This document shows, one piece after another, positions 8,198-15,856 of a DNA stretch of 64,000 bases; the stretch's first letter is position 1; each line of letters starts with the position of its first letter. Position numbers and translations under genes: made by a program. A model generated the notes under the pieces. It made no database searches. It was not told the origin of the DNA and worked only from the letters and a program-made list of their open reading frames with translations. Origin of the DNA: JAEZJZ01 sp050949055 (GTDB lineage: Bacteria > Bacillota > UBA994 > UBA5500); assembly GCA_050949055.1 (NCBI GenBank), contig JBMNFA010000001.1, positions 930,001 through 994,000 of the forward strand, written 5' to 3'.

Positions 8198-9832
8198 CTA
8201 TTCCGTTATAATCTCCGGTCCATCGTACCACTTTGGAGTCTTATAATGTTTAGCCATTTGAGGGCGATACTTAGCCATTTGCTCACTCAAGAATCCTACT
8301 GGTGGGGCAACTTCCCTACCTTCCGGAACGAAGAACTTGCCGTTTTCCGGATCATACTCGTATTTTCCGGCCCGAGCAAATATATAAGGTAAGTAAGACT
8401 CGTACTGGGCTTCCCCGTTTTCATCCAGTATCAAATTCTTACCATCGTTCTTGTAGTTGTAGAAGTGCTCTTCCTGCATCTTTCTGAACTCTTCTCTAAT
8501 CTCAGTTACTTTATCAGGATTAGTCATCAATTCTATGGCACTTACTGCCATTACTTGGGCTCCCGCTATCAGCCCTTTATGGGCAACAGTGGAACCGGTC
8601 ACCGCAGTAGTAGTCCAATGATGGCCAATAGCTCCCGGGGCAGAAGTTGGGAATCTTACACTTGTAAGAGGCACAACTAACGAAACCTCGCCAATGTCAG
8701 AAGACCCTCCGCCTACAAATACTTCAGGGGATCCTTTTGGCTTCTCCTCAATTACTGAATCGTCGGGAAGACCCTTTTCTTCTGCACCTACAGATCTCTG
8801 TAGTGCCTTGATGAACTCTTGTTCATCCTCAGTCCACTCAGGCATACCCACCTTCTTGATATTCTCTTGAACCATATTGGCAAGAGTCTCATTTCTGTAG
8901 CACTGATGGATTGCCGTATAGGGGGTAATCTCCACTTTGGTATCTGTGGCAAGGGCGGCAGCTTTTGCGCAATTTAATACCCTTTCAAAATCAGACTTAA
9001 CCAATTTATCTGAGTTTCTCACGTAATACCATGTGGTTGCCCTATCTGGAACTACATTGGGGCCTTCTCCACCTTCGGTCATTACATAATGCAATCTGGA
9101 TGTGTAGTGTAAATGCTCACGTAGGAATTCAGTGCTCATATTCATTATTTGAGCAGCGTCTAGAGCTGATCTTCCGCGCCATGGGGCTCCGCCAGAGTGA
9201 GCTGTTGTTCCGTGGAAGGTAACGGAGAAGGACCAATTGGCATTACTGCTTACTCCGTAAGATGCAGCAAATCCATCTCCCCCATGGTTATCAATCACGA
9301 CATCTACGCCATCAAATAACCCGGCATAAACCATGAAAGGACGGCTAATTACCGTTTCTTCAGCAGGGCTCCCGAACATCTTAATCGTTCCGGTAAATCC
9401 TCCGTCTTCCATTGCTTTCTTAACTGCTACAACCGTACCGGCGGCCGCAGTACCCATAGTATTGTGAGTACATCCGTGACCCGGCCCAATTGCTCCTTTG
9501 ATCTCAGTCATTGGTGCGTGAGCAGGGTTTCCTGCCTCTTGGGATAGCATTGGCAGCGCATCCAGCTCACCTAATACGCCGATAGTTGGTCCAGGACCGT
9601 TAGAAAAAGTAGCAACGAAGGCAGTTGGCATTCCTCCGACGCCTTTTTCAACTTCGAATCCTTGCTTTTCCAAATAATTGATGAGTAGGTTTGCAGTGTT
9701 GTATTCTTCTAACCCTAACTCTGCATAGCTCCAAATTGCATCATTAATTTCCGCCAACGTTTTCCTAGTTTCACAGCTCTGCAAGAAGTCAATGGCGATT
9801 TGCTGATTCTGATCAAATGCTTCTCTATTCAA
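8198..9832 (-). CDS. M20 family amidohydrolase, second copy (AbgB-like, longer)
   Basis: A 544-residue relative of the neighbouring M20 gene with the same landmarks: GELDALPMLSQEAG, GPGHGCTHNTMGTAAAG, GSPAEETVISRP, FHGTTAHSGGAPWRGRSAL. It carries an extra C-terminal segment of about 60 residues rich in Lys, Tyr and Asn. The TTG start lies 6 nt after AGGAGGAG. Codon use is visibly more AT-rich than in flanking genes, suggesting a different history. AbgB-type hydrolases release amino acids from N-acyl or aminobenzoyl conjugates; the substrate is not known. Together with the first gene it may form a small catabolic unit, though the 233 bp gap with a repeat suggests separate transcripts. Confidence 0.85.
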   Translation of the reverse strand: MNREAFDQNQQIAIDFLQSCETRKTLAEINDAIWSYAELGLEEYNTANLLINYLEKQGFEVEKGVGGMPTAFVATFSNGPGPTIGVLGELDALPMLSQEAGNPAHAPMTEIKGAIGPGHGCTHNTMGTAAAGTVVAVKKAMEDGGFTGTIKMFGSPAEETVISRPFMVYAGLFDGVDVVIDNHGGDGFAASYGVSSNANWSFSVTFHGTTAHSGGAPWRGRSALDAAQIMNMSTEFLREHLHYTSRLHYVMTEGGEGPNVVPDRATTWYYVRNSDKLVKSDFERVLNCAKAAALATDTKVEITPYTAIHQCYRNETLANMVQENIKKVGMPEWTEDEQEFIKALQRSVGAEEKGLPDDSVIEEKPKGSPEVFVGGGSSDIGEVSLVVPLTSVRFPTSAPGAIGHHWTTTAVTGSTVAHKGLIAGAQVMAVSAIELMTNPDKVTEIREEFRKMQEEHFYNYKNDGKNLILDENGEAQYESYLPYIFARAGKYEYDPENGKFFVPEGREVAPPVGFLSEQMAKYRPQMAKHYKTPKWYDGPEIITE

Positions 9833-9849
9833 CGCTTTCTCCTCCTTCG

Positions 9850-10308
9850 TTTAGGCACAAATGGGGGCCCGCGACTTCCCACCTTCACCTCCATATTTAT
9901 TTTTGTATGCGTAATAAGCATATCATTACAGGCTTGGCGTTTTCCACAATTAGCGCATATGATCGCGGAAAAATTGCGTGAGCCTGATCAACGGATAAAA
10001 TCCTTCAAACGGTGGCAATACGGCCTTTGCCAAGCGATTGGGGAAGATTCTAGAGAAGACACACCGTCAACTACGCGCGACGAAATGCCAAACGATTTGG
10101 CACAAATTTGCGCACCCTCCCAAGGCCAGACGATTATTCTCGGAAGCCTTTTCTTGACTCTGCACTTTGGCCAAAGAACCTCAATCGTGTCTCAGAAAGG
10201 AGTTTTCGCTATCTCCATAACTTCTAGAGCTCCATGCTCCACGGTTTCGAGGCAAACAAAAAGCCACCCATCGATAGATATCATTCTACCAATAAATGGC
10301 ACTATGCT
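9850..10308. other. Non-coding interval upstream of the M20 gene
   Basis: No convincing gene here. It includes the imperfect dyad TGCCAAACGATTTGGCA at 10087-10103, which could be an operator. On the minus strand, a very short GTG-started frame of 17 codons (about 9882-9829) follows GGAGGTG and its stop overlaps the TTG start of the M20 gene; whether it is translated as a leader is unproven. Confidence 0.5.
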
Positions 10309-10471
10309 TGGTGGAGGCGGGGGGATTTGAACCCACCGTCCGAAAGTCCGCCAGCCAGAGCTTCTCCGAGCGCAGTCCTTGTTTTGAATTTCGCGCGGTC
10401 TCGCCCCCAAGGACAGGGTCGCTACCGTGCTAGCCCGTTAATTTCCCGGCTGATACCAGGCGCTCTCCAAA

Positions 10472-10532
10472 GGTACAAGCCGATAGTTGCTGCGCAACTA
10501 TCACTTTATTACCCGCAACGCCGAAGCGTTGC
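10472..10532 (-). repeat. Two-hairpin repeat, copy E, inside ssrA
   Basis: Read on the tmRNA strand: a GCAACGCTTCGGCGTTGC hairpin, GGGTAATAAAGTGAT, a perfect second stem GATAGTTGC/GCAACTATC and the tail CGGCTTGTACC. It matches copies A-D closely, and its second stem is the best paired of the five. It lies wholly within the tmRNA between tag and tRNA-like 3' half, so the mature RNA must carry both hairpins unless they are removed by processing. Confidence 0.9.
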
Positions 10533-10604
10533 TAGCCGGTAGTGCTACTGTTCATGACGCCCGGCACTGAACCCAGTAGACACAGTTCAGGCGGACGGCA
10601 GCCG

Positions 10605-10634
10605 CTAGGCTGCGTACGCTACGCGATTGTTAGC
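10605..10634 (-). other. tmRNA proteolysis tag frame
   Basis: After AAAC the resume codon is GCT, giving GCT AAC AAT CGC GTA GCG TAC GCA GCC TAG, which reads ANNRVAYAA-stop. With the alanine from charged tmRNA, the appended tag would be AANNRVAYAA. The small C-terminal YAA resembles the protease-recognised ends of known tags (LAA, VAA, YAA). Confidence 0.85.
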
Positions 10635-10734
10635 GTTTAATTGAAGGTTTCCCTGTTTAACGGGTCCCAGGATCCCCGGCTCGCTACTCTAACCCACAGT
10701 ACCCCCGTCGAAACCATGTCGCCCCCATTGTTAG

Positions 10735-11208
10735 CTAATCTTCGCCCCGCTCGCGCTGACGCATCGCTTTGGCAATTTCGCGCTGCGCGTCGCGCTGGGC
10801 GGCTGCTTCACGCTTGTCGTAAAGCTTCTTACCTTTGGCCAGGCCGATCTCGACTTTGATTTTGCCGTCCTTCAGATAAAGGCGCAAAGCGATCAGCGTG
10901 TAGCCTTTGGCCTGCGTCAATCCAAGCAACCTAGCGATCTCGCGCTTATGCATCAACAGCACGCGCGGGCGCAAGGGATCTTGATTGAAGCGGTTGCCCT
11001 GCTCATAAGGGCTAATATGAACATTATATAGGACCAACTGGCCGTCTTCAACCCGGGCAAAACTGTCACGCATGTTAACCTTGCCCGCGCGGATGGATTT
11101 AACTTCCGTGCCGCGCAGAGCTATACCCGCTTCATAGGTTTCTTCGATGAAGTAATCGTGACGGGCTCTGCGGTTTTCGACCAGTGTTTTGGTGCCTCGC
11201 TCTTTCAT
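10735..11208 (-). CDS. smpB: SsrA-binding protein SmpB
   Basis: A 157-residue SmpB with the usual landmarks: VENRRARHDYFIEETYEAGI, LRGTEVKSIRAGKVNMRDSF, YEQGNRFNQDPLRPRVLL and the basic tail KGKKLYDKREAAAQRDAQ. SmpB binds tmRNA and places it in the ribosomal A site of stalled ribosomes. The ATG at 11208 lies 9 nt after GGAG; the in-frame ATG at 11223 has no binding site. The gene sits directly upstream of ssrA, which encodes its RNA partner. A promoter (11275-11303) and a terminator-like hairpin (11234-11259) precede it. Confidence 0.95.
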   Translation of the reverse strand: MKERGTKTLVENRRARHDYFIEETYEAGIALRGTEVKSIRAGKVNMRDSFARVEDGQLVLYNVHISPYEQGNRFNQDPLRPRVLLMHKREIARLLGLTQAKGYTLIALRLYLKDGKIKVEIGLAKGKKLYDKREAAAQRDAQREIAKAMRQRERGED

Positions 11209-11225
11209 AAAGCATTGCTCCATAG

Positions 11226-11259
11226 AAAAATCTAGCCCGACTTGCTCTGCAAGCGGGCT
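11226..11259 (-). terminator. Terminator-like hairpin in the smpB leader
   Basis: On the minus strand AGCCCGCTTGC-AGA-GCAAG(T)CGGGCT forms an 11-bp stem with one bulge, followed by AGATTTTTC. It sits between the smpB promoter and the smpB start codon. It could end read-through from rnr, or attenuate the smpB-ssrA transcript itself. Confidence 0.65.
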
Positions 11260-11274
11260 GAATGGCTACCACTA

Positions 11275-11303
11275 ATTATAGCACTTGAATGAGTTGTGGT
11301 CAA
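11275..11303 (-). promoter_or_regulatory. Sigma-A promoter of smpB-ssrA
   Basis: On the minus strand TTGACC (11298-11303), a 17-nt spacer and TATAAT (11275-11280): five of six and six of six matches to the vegetative consensus. Transcription would start near 11268, 60 nt before smpB. Confidence 0.8.
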
Positions 11304-11584
11304 ATGCGGACACAGATTCTTCCTTGCGTTCAGAATGACCATCAGAACAACCGAACCAGTTAGCCATCAGAATGACAAAGACTTTTCGCCGGAGATGGGG
11401 GCGGGACAGTGGGGACAGGCCCTCTGTTCCGATCCGCAGAGCGGTACAGTAGGGTCAGTTCTCCGGTCCCGCCATCTCGTCCGCTAACATCTCCCACCCA
11501 TCAAGGCTCTCGAGCTCCTGAGGCTTCTTGCTGCTTTCAGAATGGCCAGAATGGAGTGCCCGGGAATGCCGCAGCAGTTGCCGT
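11304..11584. other. Non-coding interval with degenerate dispersed repeats
   Basis: No gene seen. AGATTCTTCCTTGCGTTCAG with AATGACC (about 11314-11340) resembles the common AGATTCTTCGCTTCGCTCAG-AATGAC intergenic repeats of many bacteria. A looser dyad built from GGCGGGACAGTGGGGACAG and GGTCCCGCC spans about 11395-11485 and recalls the GGGACAGGGGGAC palindrome near 17.5 kb. Confidence 0.45.
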
Positions 11585-13714
11585 TCAGGCTTCTTCCTCT
11601 TCCTCAGCCAATTCAAAGTCAATCCGCCGTTCCTCCAGGTTGACGTTGATTAGCTTGACCTGCACGCGATCGCCCAGGCGGAAGCGGCGTTTGGTGCGTT
11701 TGCCGATCAGTGCGTAAGCGGTGTCGTCGAATTGATAAAAGTCGTCGGCCATGGTGCTGACGTGCACCAACCCTTCCACGGTGTTGTCCAGCTCGGCGAA
11801 GAAGCCGAAGCTGGCGACGCCACTGATGATCGCCGGGAAGACCTCGCCCTCCTTGCCCTGCATGAACTCCACCTTTTTCATGTCCACCACGGCGCGTTCG
11901 GCTTCGGTGGCCACTTGCTCCCGCTCAGATGACTGGATGGCTGCAGCGTCTACAAAGGCGGTCAGTTCGGCGATTCGACCCTCCGACAGCTGCTTCTTCC
12001 GCAGGTGCTCCTTGATAATGCGATGAATCACCAGGTCGGGGTAACGCCGTATCGGCGCGGTAAAGTGGCAGTAGTATTTGGCCGCCAGTCCAAAGTGACC
12101 CAGGCACTCTGGGCTGTAACGTGCCCGCATCATCGAGCGCAGCAATACGCGATGGATCAGCCGCTGCTCCAGTCGGCCCTCAACCTTGTCCAGCACCGCC
12201 TGATAACTGCGCGGATGGATGTTGTCAGCCTTAGCCTTGATGCGCAGCCCAAAGGCACCCAGGAACTGGTTCAGTTCGGTGATCTTGGCCACCTTGGGTT
12301 CCTCATGCACTCGATAAATGAAAGGGGCCTCCAACCAGTGAAAACGTTCTGCGATTGCCTCGTTAGCGGCGACCATAAATTCTTCGATGATGCTGTCAGC
12401 TACCGTCTGTGAGCGGGGGACGATATCCAGCACTTTGCCGTCTTCGTCCAGAATCACCTTCGCTTCGCTCACTTCAAAGTCAATTGCCCCCCGGCCGGTT
12501 CGCTTTTGCAGCAGGATGTCTCGCAATTCCTTCATCCGCTTGAACAGGGGAAGCTGCTCGCGATAGCGCTCAGCTAGGTCGCCGGTCTCGCCCTCAAGCA
12601 GGCGGTTCACTTCTTCGTAGGTCATCCGCTCCTCGGTGCGGATAACGCTTTCCACAACCTCATCCTGCTGCACCTTACCGTTCTGGTCGATCTCCAAGAA
12701 CACGCTCAGAGTCAAGCGATCGACCCGCGGGTTGAGGCTGCAGATTCCGTTGGAGAGGTCCTTGGGTAGCATCGGTAACACGCGATCCAGCAGATAGACG
12801 CTGGTACCCCGTTCAAAGGCCTCCTTATCCAAAGGTGAACCGGGGGTGACGTAATGGCTGACGTCAGCAATATGTACTCCCAGGCGGTAATTGCCGTTCT
12901 CCAGAATCTCCACCGAAATGGCGTCGTCCAAGTCCTTGGCGTCCGGGCCATCGATGGTCACGATCTGCAGACCACGCAGATCCCTGCGCCGGGCCAGGTC
13001 TTGCTCACCGATGGTCAGAGGCATCTTGGCCACCTGCTGCAGCACTGCCTCTGGAAATTCCTGCGACAGCTGGTATTGATGCACTACCGAGAGCACATCC
13101 ACTCCCGGGTCTCCCGCCCGACCCAGCACTGTCTCCACCACGCCGGTGGGCGCATGCCTGCCATGCGGGTACTGGGTGATGCGCACTACCACCTTGTCCC
13201 CACTCTTGGCACCACCGGTGCCGCCAGGGGAGATGACGATGTCCTGCCCCAGTTTGCGGTCGTCGGGGACACAAAAGCCGATCTGCTCGCCTCCCTCAAA
13301 ACGCCCCACCACCTGTGTGGTGGCCCGCTCCAGGATGCGGATGACCTCGCCCTCGTCCTTCCTACCTTCGCTGCGCTCGTTCAACCGCACCACCACCCGA
13401 TCCCCATGCATGGCACCGTTCAGGCTGGAGGCAGACAAGAAGATGTCCTCTTCCCTTCCCGGCACGGACAGGAAAGCAAAACCCTTGGCATTGGCCAACA
13501 CTTTGCCCACCGCCAGGTTCATCATTTCAGGCAGTCCGTAGCGCCCATAACGGGTTTTGATGATCCGCCCTTCCTTTTCCAGACGCGCGATCAGTTCGCG
13601 CCACGGCTGCTTTTCCTCCACCGTGGCGGAAAGGGTGGCTACCAATTCGTCCTCGGTCAGCGGTTTGTAGACCCGCTCACGCATCAGGCCAATCAATTTC
13701 TCGCTATCGATCAT
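11585..13714 (-). CDS. rnr: Ribonuclease R
   Basis: A 709-residue RNase R of the RNB family: N-terminal winged-helix region (1-60), cold-shock domains (about 70-200), the RNB catalytic domain with DLDDAISVE (Asp cluster that binds Mg) and HIADVSHYVTPGSPLDKEA, and a C-terminal S1 domain (about 620-705) ending in an acidic tail. It degrades structured RNA 3' to 5' and helps remove defective mRNAs marked by trans-translation, which fits its place upstream of smpB and ssrA. GGAGGAGG precedes the ATG. RNase R also matures tmRNA in some species (established elsewhere, not shown here). Confidence 0.95.
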   Translation of the reverse strand: MIDSEKLIGLMRERVYKPLTEDELVATLSATVEEKQPWRELIARLEKEGRIIKTRYGRYGLPEMMNLAVGKVLANAKGFAFLSVPGREEDIFLSASSLNGAMHGDRVVVRLNERSEGRKDEGEVIRILERATTQVVGRFEGGEQIGFCVPDDRKLGQDIVISPGGTGGAKSGDKVVVRITQYPHGRHAPTGVVETVLGRAGDPGVDVLSVVHQYQLSQEFPEAVLQQVAKMPLTIGEQDLARRRDLRGLQIVTIDGPDAKDLDDAISVEILENGNYRLGVHIADVSHYVTPGSPLDKEAFERGTSVYLLDRVLPMLPKDLSNGICSLNPRVDRLTLSVFLEIDQNGKVQQDEVVESVIRTEERMTYEEVNRLLEGETGDLAERYREQLPLFKRMKELRDILLQKRTGRGAIDFEVSEAKVILDEDGKVLDIVPRSQTVADSIIEEFMVAANEAIAERFHWLEAPFIYRVHEEPKVAKITELNQFLGAFGLRIKAKADNIHPRSYQAVLDKVEGRLEQRLIHRVLLRSMMRARYSPECLGHFGLAAKYYCHFTAPIRRYPDLVIHRIIKEHLRKKQLSEGRIAELTAFVDAAAIQSSEREQVATEAERAVVDMKKVEFMQGKEGEVFPAIISGVASFGFFAELDNTVEGLVHVSTMADDFYQFDDTAYALIGKRTKRRFRLGDRVQVKLINVNLEERRIDFELAEEEEEA

Positions 13715-13784
13715 GGAGATACCTCCTCCGTCGCTTCAGTTGCACAGCTTTAGTTTTCGTCGAACGAGTGGGAATAATCCCAGC

Positions 13785-13809
13785 AAAAAGAGCGGCTCTT
13801 TCGCCGCCC
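13785..13809 (-). terminator. Terminator after the nitronate-monooxygenase-type gene
   Basis: On the minus strand GGGCGGC-GAAAGA-GCCGCTC then TTTTTG. The stem is 7 bp with one G-U pair and the T-run follows at once. It lies just after the stop of the flavoprotein gene and before rnr. Confidence 0.75.
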
Positions 13810-13817
13810 TTGCGTAG

Positions 13818-14897
13818 CTACGCCTGCTCCAATTCGGACATCAGTTCGTTAAACACCTCGGCCACCGACGTGATGCCCTCCGCCCGCCAAGCGTTGGCAC
13901 CGACAAAAGCAAATCCACTGTTCAGATTGCCCCGTTGCGCATTGATCAAAGCATCGGCGATGCAATAGGGCGCTTGTTTTGGCGAACAGGGCTTGAGGCA
14001 ATTATATGCACAACGGATGGGCTTCGTCTCCCCTTCCTGGACTCGCTGCAGGAAATCATTCTTCACAGCCCGCCCGGGCATGCCCACCGGGCTTTGAATC
14101 AGGACGATATCCTCTTCCCGTGCCCGGACGTATTCCTGTTTGAACGCCTCTGAGGCGTCGCACTCTGCGGTGGGTACGAAACGGGATCCCAACTGTGCGG
14201 CTGACGCCCCGGCCTTGAGCACCCGAGCAACATCGTAACCGGTCCACAGCCCACCGCCAGCAATCAGGGGGATACTGTTTTCTTCGGTTCTATAAGGCTC
14301 AATCACCTCCAAAACCTCGGGGATCAACCGTTCTAACTGCAACTGCTCCATCTCGGCAGAATCGTGCAGTTGCTCCGGAGAGAATCCGAGATGGCCACCG
14401 GCTTGAGGCCCTTCCAGCACTATCGCGTCCGGTACCCGTCCGTAACGCTGAAGCCAGCTACGACACATCAGCTTGGCTGCCCTGGCTGAAGAGATGATTG
14501 GGGCCAACTTGACGGCTGCACCCTCCACCAGCTCGGGCAGATTGAGCGGCAAACCGGCACCGGAGAAGATCACCTGCGCTCCACCTTTGACAGCCGCTGC
14601 CACCATTTCGGCATAGTTGTTCAGCGCCACCATGATGTTTACACCAATCACGCCCTTCGGGCTCTTACGTCGCGCCAGCTGCAGCTGCTCTAGCAGCCCC
14701 AGTGGATTGGCCTGCCGTTTGTTGCTAGCGTAATCGGGCCGGTAAAAACCGGTTTCTACTCCGGAGACCACGCCCAAGCCGCCGCAATTGGCTACTGCCG
14801 ACGCCAACCCTGCCATGGAAATCCCAACACCCATGCCACCCTGAACGATGGGTAACTCAATCTTCAGCTCTCCGATGCGCCATGACGATACCTTCAT
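13818..14897 (-). CDS. Nitronate monooxygenase / FabK-like FMN protein
   Basis: A 359-residue TIM-barrel flavoprotein. The N-terminal IVQGGMGVGISMAGLASAVA and the phosphate-binding IPLIAGGGLWTGYDVARVL with GASAAQLGSRFV are typical of the 2-nitropropane dioxygenase/FabK family. LEGPQAGGHLGF holds the usual catalytic His region. The C-terminus, with Cys-containing YNCLKPCSPKQAPYC and INAQRGNLNSGFAFVGANAW, matches the clostridial NMO subgroup rather than shorter FabK. It oxidises nitronates in characterised members; an enoyl-reductase or unknown FMN role is possible. No fatty-acid genes are near. It stands alone between its own terminator and a possible operator at 14984-15007. Confidence 0.8.
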   Translation of the reverse strand: MKVSSWRIGELKIELPIVQGGMGVGISMAGLASAVANCGGLGVVSGVETGFYRPDYASNKRQANPLGLLEQLQLARRKSPKGVIGVNIMVALNNYAEMVAAAVKGGAQVIFSGAGLPLNLPELVEGAAVKLAPIISSARAAKLMCRSWLQRYGRVPDAIVLEGPQAGGHLGFSPEQLHDSAEMEQLQLERLIPEVLEVIEPYRTEENSIPLIAGGGLWTGYDVARVLKAGASAAQLGSRFVPTAECDASEAFKQEYVRAREEDIVLIQSPVGMPGRAVKNDFLQRVQEGETKPIRCAYNCLKPCSPKQAPYCIADALINAQRGNLNSGFAFVGANAWRAEGITSVAEVFNELMSELEQA

Positions 14898-14983
14898 CCC
14901 CTGTGCTCCTTTACGTCAGCAAGCCCCAGAACTTGCTCCCTGTAATATGATGATTGCCGTGAAGCAACCGTGTGTGTGGTGAT

Positions 14984-15007
14984 TTTGTGCACAAAGTGTG
15001 CACAAAG
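14984..15007. promoter_or_regulatory. Possible operator upstream of the flavoprotein gene
   Basis: TTTGTGCACAAA (14984-14995) is a perfect 12-bp palindrome followed at once by GTGTGCACAAAG, a second near-copy. It sits about 90 bp upstream of the flavoprotein ATG. A dimeric repressor site is inferred; the regulator is unknown. No gene is seen in the rest of 14898-15178. Confidence 0.35.
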
Positions 15008-15178
15008 ATATACTCTGATTGTAGGTGAAAGCGAGACAAGATGCAAATAGTTTTTCCAGCGCCTGCCCCAGGCGTCAGAGGCGCTAGAGCTGTTTAGCCA
15101 TCAGCAAAAGGCGCGGGGCCACATGCAGATCAATAGAACGGTACCGATAGATCTGCACTGGCCCCAGGTGTTGATTGT

Positions 15179-15733
15179 CTAGAGTCCCAACTCGCTGCTG
15201 ATGCCCTGCATCGCCTGCAGCCCCAACTCGATGAATTGCTCCAAAGTGAGTCCCAATTCGCTGCAGGTCTGCAGCTGTTCCCGGCTGACGCCCCGGGCAA
15301 AGCTTTTCTCTTTGAACCGATTGAGCACAAAGGGCACGTCGATGGCGGCCAACTTGCGCTCAGGATGAATCAGCGCGGCAGCCACAATCAGGCCAGAGAG
15401 CGGATCGGCTGCATAGAGGGCCTTGTCCAACAGGCTGTTGCGGGGCAGACCGTGAGCCTCGTTATGCACCTTCACCGCATAGACCAAGTCCTCACCCAAA
15501 CCGGCTTCGGCCAACATCTCAGCTCCCAGCAAGCTGTGCTGCTCGGGCTCTTTGGCTGTCTTATCGTAATCAACATCATGCAGCAGGCCAGCTAACCCCC
15601 ACCGCTCCACATCTTCGCCAAAGTGGGCAGCCAGCTGGCGCATAATCACTTCCACCGCCAGCATGTGCTTAATCAAGTTCTTGTTCTTAACGTGCTTCTT
15701 CACCATCTGCATTGCCTGGTCACGGTTAAGCAT
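15179..15733 (-). CDS. HD-domain hydrolase
   Basis: A 184-residue HD/HDIG-type protein. Metal ligands are visible as H in KHMLAVEVIMR, the HD pair in LAGLLHDVDYDK, and histidines in VKVHNEAHG, with a last Asp in ALYAADPLSG. HD-domain enzymes are metal-dependent phosphohydrolases acting on nucleotides or related compounds; this one's substrate is unknown. The length fits the small stand-alone HDIG proteins common in Clostridia. It stands between the flavoprotein and cardiolipin synthase genes, all on the minus strand, with enough spacing that separate transcription is likely. Confidence 0.8.
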   Translation of the reverse strand: MLNRDQAMQMVKKHVKNKNLIKHMLAVEVIMRQLAAHFGEDVERWGLAGLLHDVDYDKTAKEPEQHSLLGAEMLAEAGLGEDLVYAVKVHNEAHGLPRNSLLDKALYAADPLSGLIVAAALIHPERKLAAIDVPFVLNRFKEKSFARGVSREQLQTCSELGLTLEQFIELGLQAMQGISSELGL

Positions 15734-15856
15734 CTTTGATTCTTCCTTTCTGACTAGTTACATAAATGGGTTTGTCCTCAGTTTAGCAGACTTGCAGCGA
15801 AGGTGCCACCGCAGGGACAGAGGAAACGAGACAAGAGGCCTGGTCCCTTGGGGCTA

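Larger units (their letters stand above)
10309..10726 (-). ncRNA. ssrA: tmRNA (transfer-messenger RNA)
   Basis: The 5' end GGGGGCGACATGGTTTCGACG and the 3' end GGTTCAAATCC...CGCCTCCACCA form the tRNA-like domain: the acceptor stem GGGGGCG pairs with CGCCTCC (one G-U), and CCA is encoded. The tag frame lies at 10605-10634. The gene starts 8 nt after the smpB stop, so both may share a transcript. At about 418 nt it is longer than most bacterial tmRNAs (roughly 350-400 nt). The excess is explained by a 61-nt copy of the two-hairpin repeat at 10472-10532, downstream of the tag in the pseudoknot region. Removing it leaves about 357 nt. tmRNA with SmpB rescues ribosomes stalled on broken mRNAs. Confidence 0.95.

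Noticed and set aside
10087..10110. Sigma-54 promoter TGGCAC-TTTGC
   Set aside because: Spacing of the GG and GC elements is one base short, and it points away from any gene.
9800..10330. 176-codon plus-strand frame over the M20 leader and tmRNA 3' end
   Set aside because: It overlaps ssrA and a real gene start; composition and content are not protein-like.
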